From Thermotoga sp. KOL6 (GTDB taxonomy: Bacteria; Thermotogota; Thermotogae; Thermotogales; Thermotogaceae): 64,000 nt of DNA. The DNA lies in assembly GCF_002866025.1 (NCBI RefSeq), contig NZ_LNDE01000003.1, forward strand, positions 1 to 64,000, read 5' to 3'. This document shows positions 33,648 through 42,559 of this stretch, piece after piece. The stretch's first letter is position 1. Each line of letters begins with the position of its first letter. The notes beneath the pieces were generated by a model that ran no database searches, was not told the DNA's origin, and saw only the letters and a program-made list of their open reading frames with translations. A program made the translations under genes and the position numbers.

Positions 33648-35252
33648 ATGCGTTTAAACCGCGAAACAGTGAAAGAAAGAGAAGCATGGGAAAGAATAGG
33701 GGTTAGACCTCCTTATTTCGACCTCGAAAAGGTAGAGAAAAACACAAAAGAAAGGCCAAAGTGGGTTCATTTCGGTGGAGGAAACATTTTTAGAGGGTTT
33801 GTTGCCGCCGTACTCCAAAACCTCTTAGAAGAGGGAAAAGAGGATACAGGAATAAATGTGATTGAGCTCTTCGACTACGAAGTGATAGACAAGGTTTATA
33901 CTCCCTACGACAACCTTTCGATAGCCGTTACCATAAAACCCGATGGTAATTTCGAGAAGAGAATCATAGCAAGCGTAGGAGAAGCACTCAAGGGTGACCC
34001 AACGCTCCCAGATTGGAACAGAATAAAAGAAATTTTCAGGAGTCCGTCTCTTCAGTTTGCTTCTTTGACGATCACGGAAAAAGGGTACAATATTGAAGAC
34101 CAAACTGGAAATCTTTTCCCACAAGTCGTGGAAGACATGAAAAGCGGACCGTCTTCTCCTCGAACCTCGATGGGTAAGGTTACCGCCCTTTTGTACGAAA
34201 GATTCAAGGCTGGCAATTTACCTGTTGCGTTCCTCAGTCTTGACAATTTTTCTAGAAACGGTGAAAAACTTTATAATTCTGTGAGAAAAATTGCAGAAGA
34301 ATGGGTAAAAAACAATCTAGTAGAAGAAGATTTCCTCACCTATTTGGAAAGAGGGGTTTCGTTTCCGTGGAGTATGATCGACAAGATCGTTCCAGGGCCT
34401 TCCGATTTTACCAAGAAACACCTTGAAGATTTAGGAATTGAAGGCATGGAAATTTTCGTCACATCGAAAAAGACTCATATTGCTCCTTTTGTGAATATGG
34501 AATGGGCACAGTACCTCGTTATAGAAGACTCTTTCCCCAACGGGAGGCCAAAACTTGAGGGAGCGGACAGGAATGTTTTCTTAACGGACAGAGAGACTGT
34601 CGAAAAAGCAGAGAGGATGAAAGTAACCACCTGCTTGAATCCCCTTCATACAGCTTTAGCGGTTTTTGGATGTCTGCTGGGGTACAAAAAAATTGCCGAT
34701 GAGATGAGAGATCCTCTTCTAAGAAAGCTTGTTGAGGGGGTAGGAGAAGAAGGGATAAAAGTTGTGGTTGATCCTGGCATCATCAATCCGAGAGAATTTT
34801 TAAACGAGGTGATAAATATCCGTCTTCCTAACCCGTACCTACCGGATACTCCTCAAAGGATAGCAACGGATACTTCACAGAAGATGCCTGTTAGATTTGG
34901 AGAAACGATAAAATCTTATCACGAAAGACCAGACTTGGATCCTAAAGACTTGAAATATATTCCTCTTGTGATAGCTGGATGGTGTCGATATTTGATGGGA
35001 ATCGATGACGAAGGCAGAGAAATGCAATTGAGTCCAGATCCCCTTTTAGAAAATCTCACATCGTATGTTTCGAAGATAAAGTTCGGCGATCCTGACTCAA
35101 TAGACGATCATTTGAAACCCATTCTTTCCAGTCCTCAACTATTCCGAGTGAACCTTTATGAAGTTGGACTTGGAGAGAAAGTGGAAGGACTGTTCAAGAA
35201 GATGATCACAGGTCCAGGAGCGGTGAGGAAGACGCTTGAAGAAGCTGTGTAA
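33648..35252 (+). CDS. uxuB: Fructuronate reductase / mannonate oxidoreductase, polyol dehydrogenase family
   Basis: NAD-dependent reduction of fructuronate to mannonate. 534 residues of the mannitol dehydrogenase family: N-terminal dinucleotide fold with HFGGGNIFRGF (45-55), then the conserved SFPWSMIDKIVP (about 236-247) and the C-terminal helical domain with TTCLNPLHTALA. GGAGGTG before the ATG. It follows the KDPG aldolase gene by 49 bases; mannonate dehydratase and KDG kinase genes are not in the window. Confidence 0.9.
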   Translation: MRLNRETVKEREAWERIGVRPPYFDLEKVEKNTKERPKWVHFGGGNIFRGFVAAVLQNLLEEGKEDTGINVIELFDYEVIDKVYTPYDNLSIAVTIKPDGNFEKRIIASVGEALKGDPTLPDWNRIKEIFRSPSLQFASLTITEKGYNIEDQTGNLFPQVVEDMKSGPSSPRTSMGKVTALLYERFKAGNLPVAFLSLDNFSRNGEKLYNSVRKIAEEWVKNNLVEEDFLTYLERGVSFPWSMIDKIVPGPSDFTKKHLEDLGIEGMEIFVTSKKTHIAPFVNMEWAQYLVIEDSFPNGRPKLEGADRNVFLTDRETVEKAERMKVTTCLNPLHTALAVFGCLLGYKKIADEMRDPLLRKLVEGVGEEGIKVVVDPGIINPREFLNEVINIRLPNPYLPDTPQRIATDTSQKMPVRFGETIKSYHERPDLDPKDLKYIPLVIAGWCRYLMGIDDEGREMQLSPDPLLENLTSYVSKIKFGDPDSIDDHLKPILSSPQLFRVNLYEVGLGEKVEGLFKKMITGPGAVRKTLEEAV

Positions 35253-35279
35253 AGCAAATAAAGCGTTATCTCCAAGAAT

Positions 35280-36044
35280 TCATTTGAGGAAAGCCAAAGG
35301 TTTACCTGTGATGGGATGTTTTATGACAACAAATTCCGCTTCATAAATTTCTTGGAGCACCCTTTCGCTTATCACTTCATCGGGTGCTCCGATTTTTATC
35401 ATCTCACCGTCCTTCATCGCTGCCAATCTGTCGCAAAGGTGTGAAGCAACGTTCACATCATGAAAAACCGCCACCACTGTTTTTCCAGACTTTTGGAGCT
35501 TTTTCATCACATCTCCAACGAGAATCACGTTGCTGTAATCCAGATGTGCGGTCAACTCATCCACAAGAATTATCCTTGTGTCCTGAGCAATAGCTTTTGC
35601 GAGAACCACCTTTCTTCTTTCTCCTGAACTCAGCGTTCCGATGTTCCTTGAGGAGTGTTGAAAAGTATTAGTCATTTTCATGCTTTTCAATACTATTTTT
35701 TCATCTTCTACAGTCGTACTTTCTAAAAGACCAAGGTGCGGAAGTCTGCCCATTTCAACTATCTCCTTTACGGTAAAGTTATAGGATGGGAAGAAATCTT
35801 GGGAAACGAAGGTAACGATTTTCGCCATTTCTTTTCTCGGAGTTTTCCATGGTATTTTTCCAAAGAGACAAACCGTTCCTTTTTGTGGTTTCAGAAGCCC
35901 TACCAAGATCTTCAACAAAGTTGTCTTTCCAGATCCGTTCGGACCGATTATCCCAAAAAATTCCCCTTCACTTATAGAGAAATTCACATTTTTCAACGAA
36001 AATCCTGTCTTATAGCTGAATGAAAGATTTTCTACCCTCACCAC
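35280..36044 (-). CDS. btuD: Cobalamin ABC transporter ATPase (BtuD-like)
   Basis: ATPase of the FecCD/BtuCD-type importer, 254 residues. Walker A GPNGSGKT, signature LSSGERRKV, Walker B IILVDELTAHLD, H-loop VFHDVNV. This family serves both siderophores and vitamin B12; the cobalamin riboswitch upstream decides for B12. Two GTG codons in a row (36042-36044 and 36039-36041) follow GAAGGGA; the second has better spacing. Confidence 0.88.
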   Translation of the reverse strand: MVRVENLSFSYKTGFSLKNVNFSISEGEFFGIIGPNGSGKTTLLKILVGLLKPQKGTVCLFGKIPWKTPRKEMAKIVTFVSQDFFPSYNFTVKEIVEMGRLPHLGLLESTTVEDEKIVLKSMKMTNTFQHSSRNIGTLSSGERRKVVLAKAIAQDTRIILVDELTAHLDYSNVILVGDVMKKLQKSGKTVVAVFHDVNVASHLCDRLAAMKDGEMIKIGAPDEVISERVLQEIYEAEFVVIKHPITGKPLAFLK

Positions 36045-36050
36045 TTCCCT

Positions 36051-37019
36051 TCAAACACCTCTCTTCATAAGAAAAGCGAGGAAAGGAGCACCTATCAATG
36101 CAGTGACTATTCCAACTGGAAGTTCCGTCGGTGAAAAAAAAGATCTGGCCGCAGTATCACAAAGTGAAAGCAAAACACCCCCAACCAACGCACTCGTCAT
36201 AGCAGATTTGAGAAAGTTCGGTCCGACAAGATAACGAGCGATATGAGGAACAATAAGACCAACAAAGCCTATAACTCCACTCCTAGAGACGAGAAATGCG
36301 GTAGTGAAATTTCCAAAAAGAAATGTGACCACCTTCAAAATCTCGACGTTAACTCCAAGAACGAAAGCTTCTTCCTCACCAAGAGCCATTGCATTTAAAT
36401 GTCGAGAAAACACCAACGTATACAGAAAGAACGGAACAACGACTAAGGAAAAGAAAATCGTATCTTTCCACACTATTCCCGAGAAACTTCCGAAAAGCCA
36501 CACAGATATGGTGGTGACATTTCTCTTGAGAAGAACGATCGTCGTGTAAGTGAGAGCACTGAACACAGTGCCTATTACAACACCTGAGAGTATAATCCCA
36601 GTAATGGGAAATCGCCCATCTTTTCTTGCAACAAGAAGGGTGAGAAACGATGAGATCAAGGAAAAACCGAAACTGAGAATAGGTATTCGATATATCCAGG
36701 AAACGCCAACTACCTCAGCTAAATAAAGTGAAAGGACTGTTCCGAAAGACGCCCCAGAGGATATTCCGAGAAGATACGGATCAACCAAAGGGTTTTTGAG
36801 AAGATTTTGAAACGTGTTTCCAACCAAAGAAAGCCCCGCCCCAACCACGAAACTGGCAAAAACTCTTGGAACTCTCAGAGAAAGTATTCTCTCAATCACA
36901 GGATCTTCTTCTAGACCAAACAGGACCCCCAAAGTCTTCAGGGGGTCCAAGGAAACACTTCCAAAAAAAATTCCTACGAGAAAACTTACAAAAAGAAGAG
37001 GTAGAACTATTTTTTTCAT
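36051..37019 (-). CDS. btuC: Cobalamin ABC transporter permease (BtuC-like)
   Basis: FecCD-family membrane subunit, 322 residues, about ten hydrophobic helices. The coupling region reads VGFVGLIVPHIARYLVGPN (about 245-263), conserved in BtuC/FecD, and the N-terminal part has RVPRVFASFVVGAGLSLVG. The ATG shares one base with the stop of the binding-protein gene (TGATG), with GGAGGT nine bases upstream. Confidence 0.89.
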   Translation of the reverse strand: MKKIVLPLLFVSFLVGIFFGSVSLDPLKTLGVLFGLEEDPVIERILSLRVPRVFASFVVGAGLSLVGNTFQNLLKNPLVDPYLLGISSGASFGTVLSLYLAEVVGVSWIYRIPILSFGFSLISSFLTLLVARKDGRFPITGIILSGVVIGTVFSALTYTTIVLLKRNVTTISVWLFGSFSGIVWKDTIFFSLVVVPFFLYTLVFSRHLNAMALGEEEAFVLGVNVEILKVVTFLFGNFTTAFLVSRSGVIGFVGLIVPHIARYLVGPNFLKSAMTSALVGGVLLSLCDTAARSFFSPTELPVGIVTALIGAPFLAFLMKRGV

Positions 37020-37906
37020 CAGTTACTACCTCCGTAGAAAAACTCATAGAAAACTTCAATGAGCTTGAAGATATCCGGTGAAGGTTGAGATGCCAGGTTT
37101 CCATCTATAGCAAACACCTTTCCAAACTTCACAGCATTCACTTCTTCGAAGGGCTTAAATTTCATGATCTTCTCTACTTCACTCTTTTCGGTTCCAGGCA
37201 CGTACACCCCAACAACTATGACATCGGGATTCTGGGCCACAATGAATTCCAAAGACAACTGCGGCCAACCATTTGGGCCGGCAATACCTGAAGCGATATT
37301 AATTCCGCCCGCAATGGAGATTATCTCGTTCAAGTAAGATCCCGCCCCGCATGTCCACACTTCTTTCACTTCCGGCCCAGGTGCTGAAGTGAGATACAAA
37401 ACTTTCGGTCGTTCAGAAGGAGGAACATTGTATGTTTTCTTGCCTATTTTCAACATCTCTTCACGCAATTCACTTGCTTTTTTCGCCGCATACTCTTGTT
37501 TATCGAAGATAATACCAAGAAGTACCACATCTCTTATTATGTCGTCGAGTGAAACGGGATTTATCACAAGTACCTTCAGACCAACTTTCTCCAGCTTCAC
37601 AACTTCAGGCAACTGGAAACCTCCGAACATCAAAACCAAATCAGGATTGAGAGACACCACTTTCTCCACGTTCACAGGAACCATGGCACCAACTCTTTCA
37701 GCTTGATAACTGTCATAATCGGTTACACCGACTATCCTATCTTCTAAGCCCAGAAAGACCAAAAATCTTGTTGCAGAAGGAGATAGACTGACCACCCTCT
37801 CTGGAACGGTAGATATCTCGACAACCCTACCAACGTCATCCACTACCACTACAGCTAGACTAAAGATTCCAAAGAGGAGCATCAGGAAAGAAAGCCATCT
37901 CTTCAC
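37019..37906 (-). CDS. btuF: Cobalamin-binding periplasmic protein (BtuF-like)
   Basis: Class III binding protein (peripla_BP_2), 295 residues with a signal peptide (about 1-18). Typical features: RVVSLSPSATRFLVFLGLED near the N-terminus, then two lobes joined by a rigid helix. An ATG at 37910-37912 touches GGGAGGG, so the GTG at 37904-37906, six bases further, is taken as start; it begins a clean MKRWLSF signal. The T. maritima homologue is often labelled iron(III)-binding; the riboswitch argues for cobalamin or a cobinamide-like corrinoid. Confidence 0.88.
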   Translation of the reverse strand: MKRWLSFLMLLFGIFSLAVVVVDDVGRVVEISTVPERVVSLSPSATRFLVFLGLEDRIVGVTDYDSYQAERVGAMVPVNVEKVVSLNPDLVLMFGGFQLPEVVKLEKVGLKVLVINPVSLDDIIRDVVLLGIIFDKQEYAAKKASELREEMLKIGKKTYNVPPSERPKVLYLTSAPGPEVKEVWTCGAGSYLNEIISIAGGINIASGIAGPNGWPQLSLEFIVAQNPDVIVVGVYVPGTEKSEVEKIMKFKPFEEVNAVKFGKVFAIDGNLASQPSPDIFKLIEVFYEFFYGGSN

Positions 37907-37936
37907 AAACATCCCTCCCTTTACAAAGAAATATTC

Positions 37937-38130
37937 CCACCTTCCTGGCGTCGAGGAAGGTGGTTCCCCTTCACCGTGGGCGGGTTTCCCGGCTTCCGGA
38001 TCATCCTACTCCCCGCGCCTTCCCAGGGGAAGACCCCAGTGGCACTTTGCGGGTTTCGTCCCCGGTCACGGTGGCGGCCCCGCGCCGGATTCTCACCGGC
38101 TTCCCCTTTGAGCCCTAAAAGGGCACCGCA
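37937..38130 (-). ncRNA. Cobalamin (B12) riboswitch with expression-platform hairpin
   Basis: Read on the minus strand, the leader contains the ordered conserved blocks of the cobalamin riboswitch: GGTGC (38127-38123), AAAGGGGAAGCCGGTGAGAA and TCCGG, then GCCGCCACCGTGA, GTGCCACTG, and the B12 box AGCCGGGAAACCCGCCC (37994-37978). It is followed by a 10-bp hairpin (37937-37946 with 37954-37963) about 20 bases before the btuF ribosome site, which is the likely expression platform. An extended -10 TGGTATGAT (-10 at 38155-38160) at the very end of fliW could be the promoter. Confidence 0.93.
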
Positions 38131-38155
38131 CGATGAGGGAGGTATTCAGAAAAAA

Positions 38156-38605
38156 TCATACCACAGATTTCGCCCGTTTCATTTCTTCGGAAAGATTATG
38201 TCTCAGCTCGTAATCTTCGTTTCCCAAGATCACCTGCATGCCTTTTTTTGCTTTCTGATTGATAACTATGGGGGCACGTAGATTGATGGTTGTCTCTTCG
38301 GGTTTTCCAGGAGGAATTGTCAAGACGCAAAAATACAAAAGAGAAGTTCGATCTGAAACGCCCATTTTTTCGAGGTCTTCCACTGAAACAATTGGATCGT
38401 AATCTGGTCTTACGAGTTTCGGATCTACGACAGGAAGACCCACACGGGGATCTTCCAGCGACAAAAGCCATCCTATGGGAAAGGTCTCTTGAGGAAAAAT
38501 CAAAGAGAACTTTTTGAGATTTTCAAAGCCTGGAATTCCTTCTTCGAAAATATAGATTTGATCATCGGGAATTTCCACGTCGCCAATTTTTGTTTTATAA
38601 ATCAC
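38156..38605 (-). CDS. fliW: Flagellar assembly factor FliW
   Basis: Cytoplasmic protein that binds flagellin and, in other bacteria, antagonises CsrA. 149 residues, usual length, with the family features IYIFEEGIPGFENLKKF and PIVINQKAKKGMQVIL. GTG start with AGGTGA upstream. Last gene of the flgM-flgN-flgK-flgL-fliW unit, the same order as in Bacillus, but no csrA follows; the cobalamin riboswitch begins 26 bases after the stop. Confidence 0.92.
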   Translation of the reverse strand: MIYKTKIGDVEIPDDQIYIFEEGIPGFENLKKFSLIFPQETFPIGWLLSLEDPRVGLPVVDPKLVRPDYDPIVSVEDLEKMGVSDRTSLLYFCVLTIPPGKPEETTINLRAPIVINQKAKKGMQVILGNEDYELRHNLSEEMKRAKSVV

Positions 38606-38609
38606 CTTA

Positions 38610-39524
38610 TCACCTCACAAAATCCACCAAAGTAGCCTGAAGTACTCGACTCGCTGACTTAAGTGCTGCTTCCAAAACGGATTGCTGCATCGCAAGATCT
38701 GTTACAAGTTCCGTTATATCAGCGTCTCTTTCTTTCGAAAGGTACTCGGTGAAAAAGAAATCTAAGTCTTCTATTCGCGAATTCATCATCTCAAGAAATC
38801 TACTCACTCCGCCGATCTTTCCTATCACTTTTGTGATTTTTTCTTCGAAAGATGACAGATCTTTCAATGCGACATTAGAAATATGAAGCGAAATTTGATC
38901 ATCGTCGATGTTAGATCGCAAAATATTGGAAACCTCTTCCAACGTTTGAAAGACGTTCCTACCATCATCCAACTTGAAAACCTCACTCGCGGTGACACCG
39001 TAATTTACCGAGTATCCCAACACAACAACGGACCTTTTGCCTTCGGAAGCTGGGGAAGTCGTTATTTCCCAGGCTCCGTTCTTGAACTCCACAGGCCTGT
39101 TGAAAACATCGTATCCTGCAAAAATATAATCGTTACCAATCCTTGTATTCGCTATTTCCACAAGATTTTCCTTTATTTTGTCGATTTCTTCTGCTATTGC
39201 TTCCCTTTCATCTCTTGAAAGGGTCCCATTCGACGCTCTGACGAGGAGTTCTCGCAGCCTTTGAGAAACTGTCGAAACTGTCTGCAAAGCGCTATCGTAC
39301 GCATTGACATAAGTTTGAACATGATCCAAATTTCTTTGGAATTGTTCCAACTCTCTTTTTCTCGTCATGATATCACTCGCTCTCTTGGCAACAACCGCGT
39401 CGTCACTTGGATACCTTACTCTGTAGCCAGAAGAGAGCTGATCATGAAGTTTAGATATTCTCTTCAAACTGGTTTGTATGTTGAACAAAACCCTGTCACT
39501 TATCATTTTGTTTGTCACACGCAT
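38610..39524 (-). CDS. flgL: Flagellar hook-filament junction protein FlgL
   Basis: HAP3, 304 residues. N- and C-terminal helical D0 parts typical of flagellin-like proteins (MRVTNKMISDRVLFNIQTS; LEAALKSASRVLQATLVDFVR) with a variable middle. ATG preceded by GGGGTGA. It follows flgK by 6 bases and precedes fliW by 4. Confidence 0.93.
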   Translation of the reverse strand: MRVTNKMISDRVLFNIQTSLKRISKLHDQLSSGYRVRYPSDDAVVAKRASDIMTRKRELEQFQRNLDHVQTYVNAYDSALQTVSTVSQRLRELLVRASNGTLSRDEREAIAEEIDKIKENLVEIANTRIGNDYIFAGYDVFNRPVEFKNGAWEITTSPASEGKRSVVVLGYSVNYGVTASEVFKLDDGRNVFQTLEEVSNILRSNIDDDQISLHISNVALKDLSSFEEKITKVIGKIGGVSRFLEMMNSRIEDLDFFFTEYLSKERDADITELVTDLAMQQSVLEAALKSASRVLQATLVDFVR

Positions 39525-39530
39525 GACGTA

Positions 39531-42107
39531 TCACCCCACCATGTTGATCACAGCTTGTATCATCTCATCCACAGTGGATATGACCTTAGCGGCTGCATTG
39601 AACGCATGCTGATACTCTATCATGTTTGCCATCTCCTCATCAAGAGACACTCCTTTAACCCTTTCCCGTTCACCATCGATCTCTTGTCTCAGAATTTCGG
39701 TGTTCGTTTTGAGGTTACTGGCAGTTTCCGCCTCAACGCCAAGTTCGGCCACAACCCCACCAAAGAATTCGTGAAAACTTTCCTTTCCATTGGATAACAA
39801 TCTCTTGTGATAAAGATCCTGCACGATCTCAAGAAGTTTTGGATTGGCACCACCTGTAGGTCGCAAGTCCTCTGCATTCCAATCGTTATTTTCCATGGTA
39901 CGACCAATATCTACTGCAAGATTTGCAGGGTTTGAAACAAGAGAGGAACTCACATCGAATTGGTTCACGATATTCAGAGGCTCATCGTGAGTAACTCTGT
40001 CGAAAGTTACCACGTCAGCTATTTTGAATCTGTCTTTCAAAGTGTTGAAATCGTCGGTTCTTGATATCAAAGTGTACGAACTCGTCCAATCGAAAGTGGT
40101 AGGATCGTTGTCTGGGTCTACAAGGCCCAAAGCTTCAAACAATCCTTGAGGACCTATTATCTCCATCATTCTGAGATCGAAATCGTAAAGGGAAGTTGCT
40201 CTCAAAACGAAAGAATGGTGAGGCGTGAGATCTGCTAAGACTCCTGCATTTTTTTCGTTGATTTTTCCCACAAAGGACTCCAAAGTATCGATTGCTGGAT
40301 CTATTTCTATATCTGTAGAGTTTATCGTTATGGTGAAAGGAAGGGTGGGATCGAACCCAGTTTGTCCATAGAATATATTTTCCAAAGTATCTTCGTATCT
40401 CAAAACTTCATATTCTCGAACGAAAGCTCCAGATTTTGTGAAAAAACTGCCATCACTGAGAACTTTCAACGATGATGGATCGAAATTCAACTGCTCGTCA
40501 GGAATGATTATCAACATGTTCTCCCCAGTGGAAGGATCAGTGTAAGTGTACGCTCTCAAATGCAAAGAAGAATTTATTGCAGATTCTATACTTGAAAGAC
40601 TCACTCCCCCGGAGAGATCTATAGTTATCGTCTCCGACTGTTCGGTGCCGTCTTCAAGGGTATATTTGACATTTATTCTGTAAACATCCCTTTCAAGCGA
40701 AAAAATGTCGGATTCCCTTATGGTGAGGTATCCTCTGGTTTCCGTGTTGAATCCCATCTTCGATAGGGAGTCGCCAAGAGATAGGAACAGTTTGTTTCTA
40801 AGATTTCCCGCAGTGTCCTCCAGATACAATCTGTATCCTCCAGCGTGTGGTCCTATTTGAAGGGAAGTGCCCAGCAATCCCCATGCTGAAATAACATCCC
40901 CAATAGTTGATCCAGAAGAGATATTTATGGAATCGAAAGACCCACCTCCAGTGGCAAGAATGACATCATCCGTTTCGAAATATCTGTTGCTTATTTCCGA
41001 AGTATTTTCTGCAGAATGAATTCCCGTAACTGTATGATAAGGTCCCATTTCCAGTCTTCTGTTACCTTTAAGCCTGAAAATAGCTGGATCATCTGAAAAG
41101 GCTTCGATTTTCTTGAAAAAGTTCAGATTCGTCGTTACTCCGTTCGATTCGAATCCGTCCCTATGAACAAGATTCACACTATCCGTGGTAAAGAGAACGA
41201 ATTCGTCAAGTTTTCTCATGTACCTCACTATGATGGAGTCGCGAAGATCGAGAAGAGCTTTCAATTTTCCATCGGTGAGGATCAATTTGGCATTGCCAAC
41301 AAAGAGTTCGTGATATCCCTTGCCGTAAGGTCTTTCTAAGGCACGGAGTTTGTTATAAGTGGAACCGTTGAGGACAATTTGGTTTCCTATCCTCAAAGTG
41401 ATTTGACCATCTTCCGCCTCTGTGTAACTTATGTTCGCCAGATCAGAGAGCTTGTCTAAAATTCTGTCCCTCTCATCTAAAAGATCGTTAGGAGGAGACT
41501 TGAGCGTCACACCTATTCGGACCTTGTTATTCAAATCTGCAAGTCTTTCTATCATTTGGTTTATCTCAGACACTCTTTGGACTATTTCATTGTCAATATC
41601 CTCTCTGAGTTGTTCGAGCCTCGAATAGAGATCTTTCACTTGAGAGACCATCTGCTGAGCTCTTGAAACCACTTCTGCCTTCGACGCTACATTCGTTGGA
41701 TCAGACATAACCTCTTGAAATGCATTCCAAAAATTGTCAACAAGGCTTCTAATTCCATTCTCATTCGGTTCTGCTAAAAGCTGTTCCACAAAATGCAAGT
41801 TGGAAAGGATAGTATCCCAGTAATTGTAACGGTTGTTCACCTGCCTGTACTGAACATCAAGAAACGCATCCCTTAACCTGATGATCGTCTTAACACGAGA
41901 GCCGGTGCCCATCTGAAGTGGCACAGAAGGTTGTGTAAGCGTCGTGAGAGGAATAGGAGGAGTGGCTTCTATTATAGGCCTTTGTCTAGAATAACCTGGT
42001 GTGTTGGCGTTCGCTATGTTGTGTCCTACCACATTCATCGCCAATTTGTGAGTATATATTCCCGTGAGTGCTGTGTTGAGAATTCCAAACATAGACATGT
42101 CAGGCAT
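39531..42107 (-). CDS. flgK: Flagellar hook-associated protein FlgK, unusually long
   Basis: HAP1, first junction protein between hook and filament. About 858 residues against 500-650 in most bacteria. The N-terminus carries the rod/hook motif MNVVGHNIANANTPGYSRQR and the C-terminus ends EEMANMIEYQHAFNAAAKVISTVDEMIQAVINMV, as expected; the extra length is in the middle (about residues 330-730), rich in beta strands, probably surface domains. The ATG at 42105-42107 has GGAGG eight bases upstream; a TTG two codons before is too close to that site. Confidence 0.93.
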   Translation of the reverse strand: MPDMSMFGILNTALTGIYTHKLAMNVVGHNIANANTPGYSRQRPIIEATPPIPLTTLTQPSVPLQMGTGSRVKTIIRLRDAFLDVQYRQVNNRYNYWDTILSNLHFVEQLLAEPNENGIRSLVDNFWNAFQEVMSDPTNVASKAEVVSRAQQMVSQVKDLYSRLEQLREDIDNEIVQRVSEINQMIERLADLNNKVRIGVTLKSPPNDLLDERDRILDKLSDLANISYTEAEDGQITLRIGNQIVLNGSTYNKLRALERPYGKGYHELFVGNAKLILTDGKLKALLDLRDSIIVRYMRKLDEFVLFTTDSVNLVHRDGFESNGVTTNLNFFKKIEAFSDDPAIFRLKGNRRLEMGPYHTVTGIHSAENTSEISNRYFETDDVILATGGGSFDSINISSGSTIGDVISAWGLLGTSLQIGPHAGGYRLYLEDTAGNLRNKLFLSLGDSLSKMGFNTETRGYLTIRESDIFSLERDVYRINVKYTLEDGTEQSETITIDLSGGVSLSSIESAINSSLHLRAYTYTDPSTGENMLIIIPDEQLNFDPSSLKVLSDGSFFTKSGAFVREYEVLRYEDTLENIFYGQTGFDPTLPFTITINSTDIEIDPAIDTLESFVGKINEKNAGVLADLTPHHSFVLRATSLYDFDLRMMEIIGPQGLFEALGLVDPDNDPTTFDWTSSYTLISRTDDFNTLKDRFKIADVVTFDRVTHDEPLNIVNQFDVSSSLVSNPANLAVDIGRTMENNDWNAEDLRPTGGANPKLLEIVQDLYHKRLLSNGKESFHEFFGGVVAELGVEAETASNLKTNTEILRQEIDGERERVKGVSLDEEMANMIEYQHAFNAAAKVISTVDEMIQAVINMVG

Positions 42108-42109
42108 TT

Positions 42110-42559
42110 TCAAGACCTCCCGTAAAATACAGAGGGCCCTTCTTTATCAAACGAGCCATCTTTTCTGTAGGTAATTTCGTTTCTTTGGAAACTGAACACG
42201 AAATCTATGTACCTTAAATGGAAATCTATCGCTTGCTTGAGTTTTTGGAGTTCAAAGGTGATTTTGTTCAGCGATTCGAAAAATTCTTTCAAGGTTATTA
42301 TCATCTCTTCATCGTCTCGATAGATCTCCAAGAGATCGATGAGTTTTACACCTTCTCCGTATGTTTTCAACGTAGATTCAAGCTTTTCGTTAATCGAGCT
42401 CATTCGCATCGACATTTCTTCCAACTGCGGAAGAATCTCTTCCAACCTTTTGAAATCCTTACTCACAACAGCATCCAACTCTTTTTCCAAGAGCGTTCTT
42501 ATTTTGTTCATAATTTCGATTTTCTTACAAAGTACCTCTTTCAGGTCATTTTTTATCAT
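42110..42559 (-). CDS. flgN: FlgN-like export chaperone for FlgK/FlgL
   Basis: 149 residues, almost wholly helical with long coiled-coil segments, and a C-terminal tail ending FYGRS. Size, helical layout and position between flgM and flgK identify the flagellar type III chaperone of the FlgN family, which guards the junction proteins until export; sequence identity in this family is always low. The ATG overlaps the flgM stop (ATGA). Confidence 0.85.
   Translation of the reverse strand: MIKNDLKEVLCKKIEIMNKIRTLLEKELDAVVSKDFKRLEEILPQLEEMSMRMSSINEKLESTLKTYGEGVKLIDLLEIYRDDEEMIITLKEFFESLNKITFELQKLKQAIDFHLRYIDFVFSFQRNEITYRKDGSFDKEGPSVFYGRS

Noticed and set aside
35280-37906. Iron(III)/siderophore transporter label
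   Set aside because: The protein family alone allows it, but the cobalamin riboswitch directly upstream and the lack of a Fur-like palindrome favour B12.
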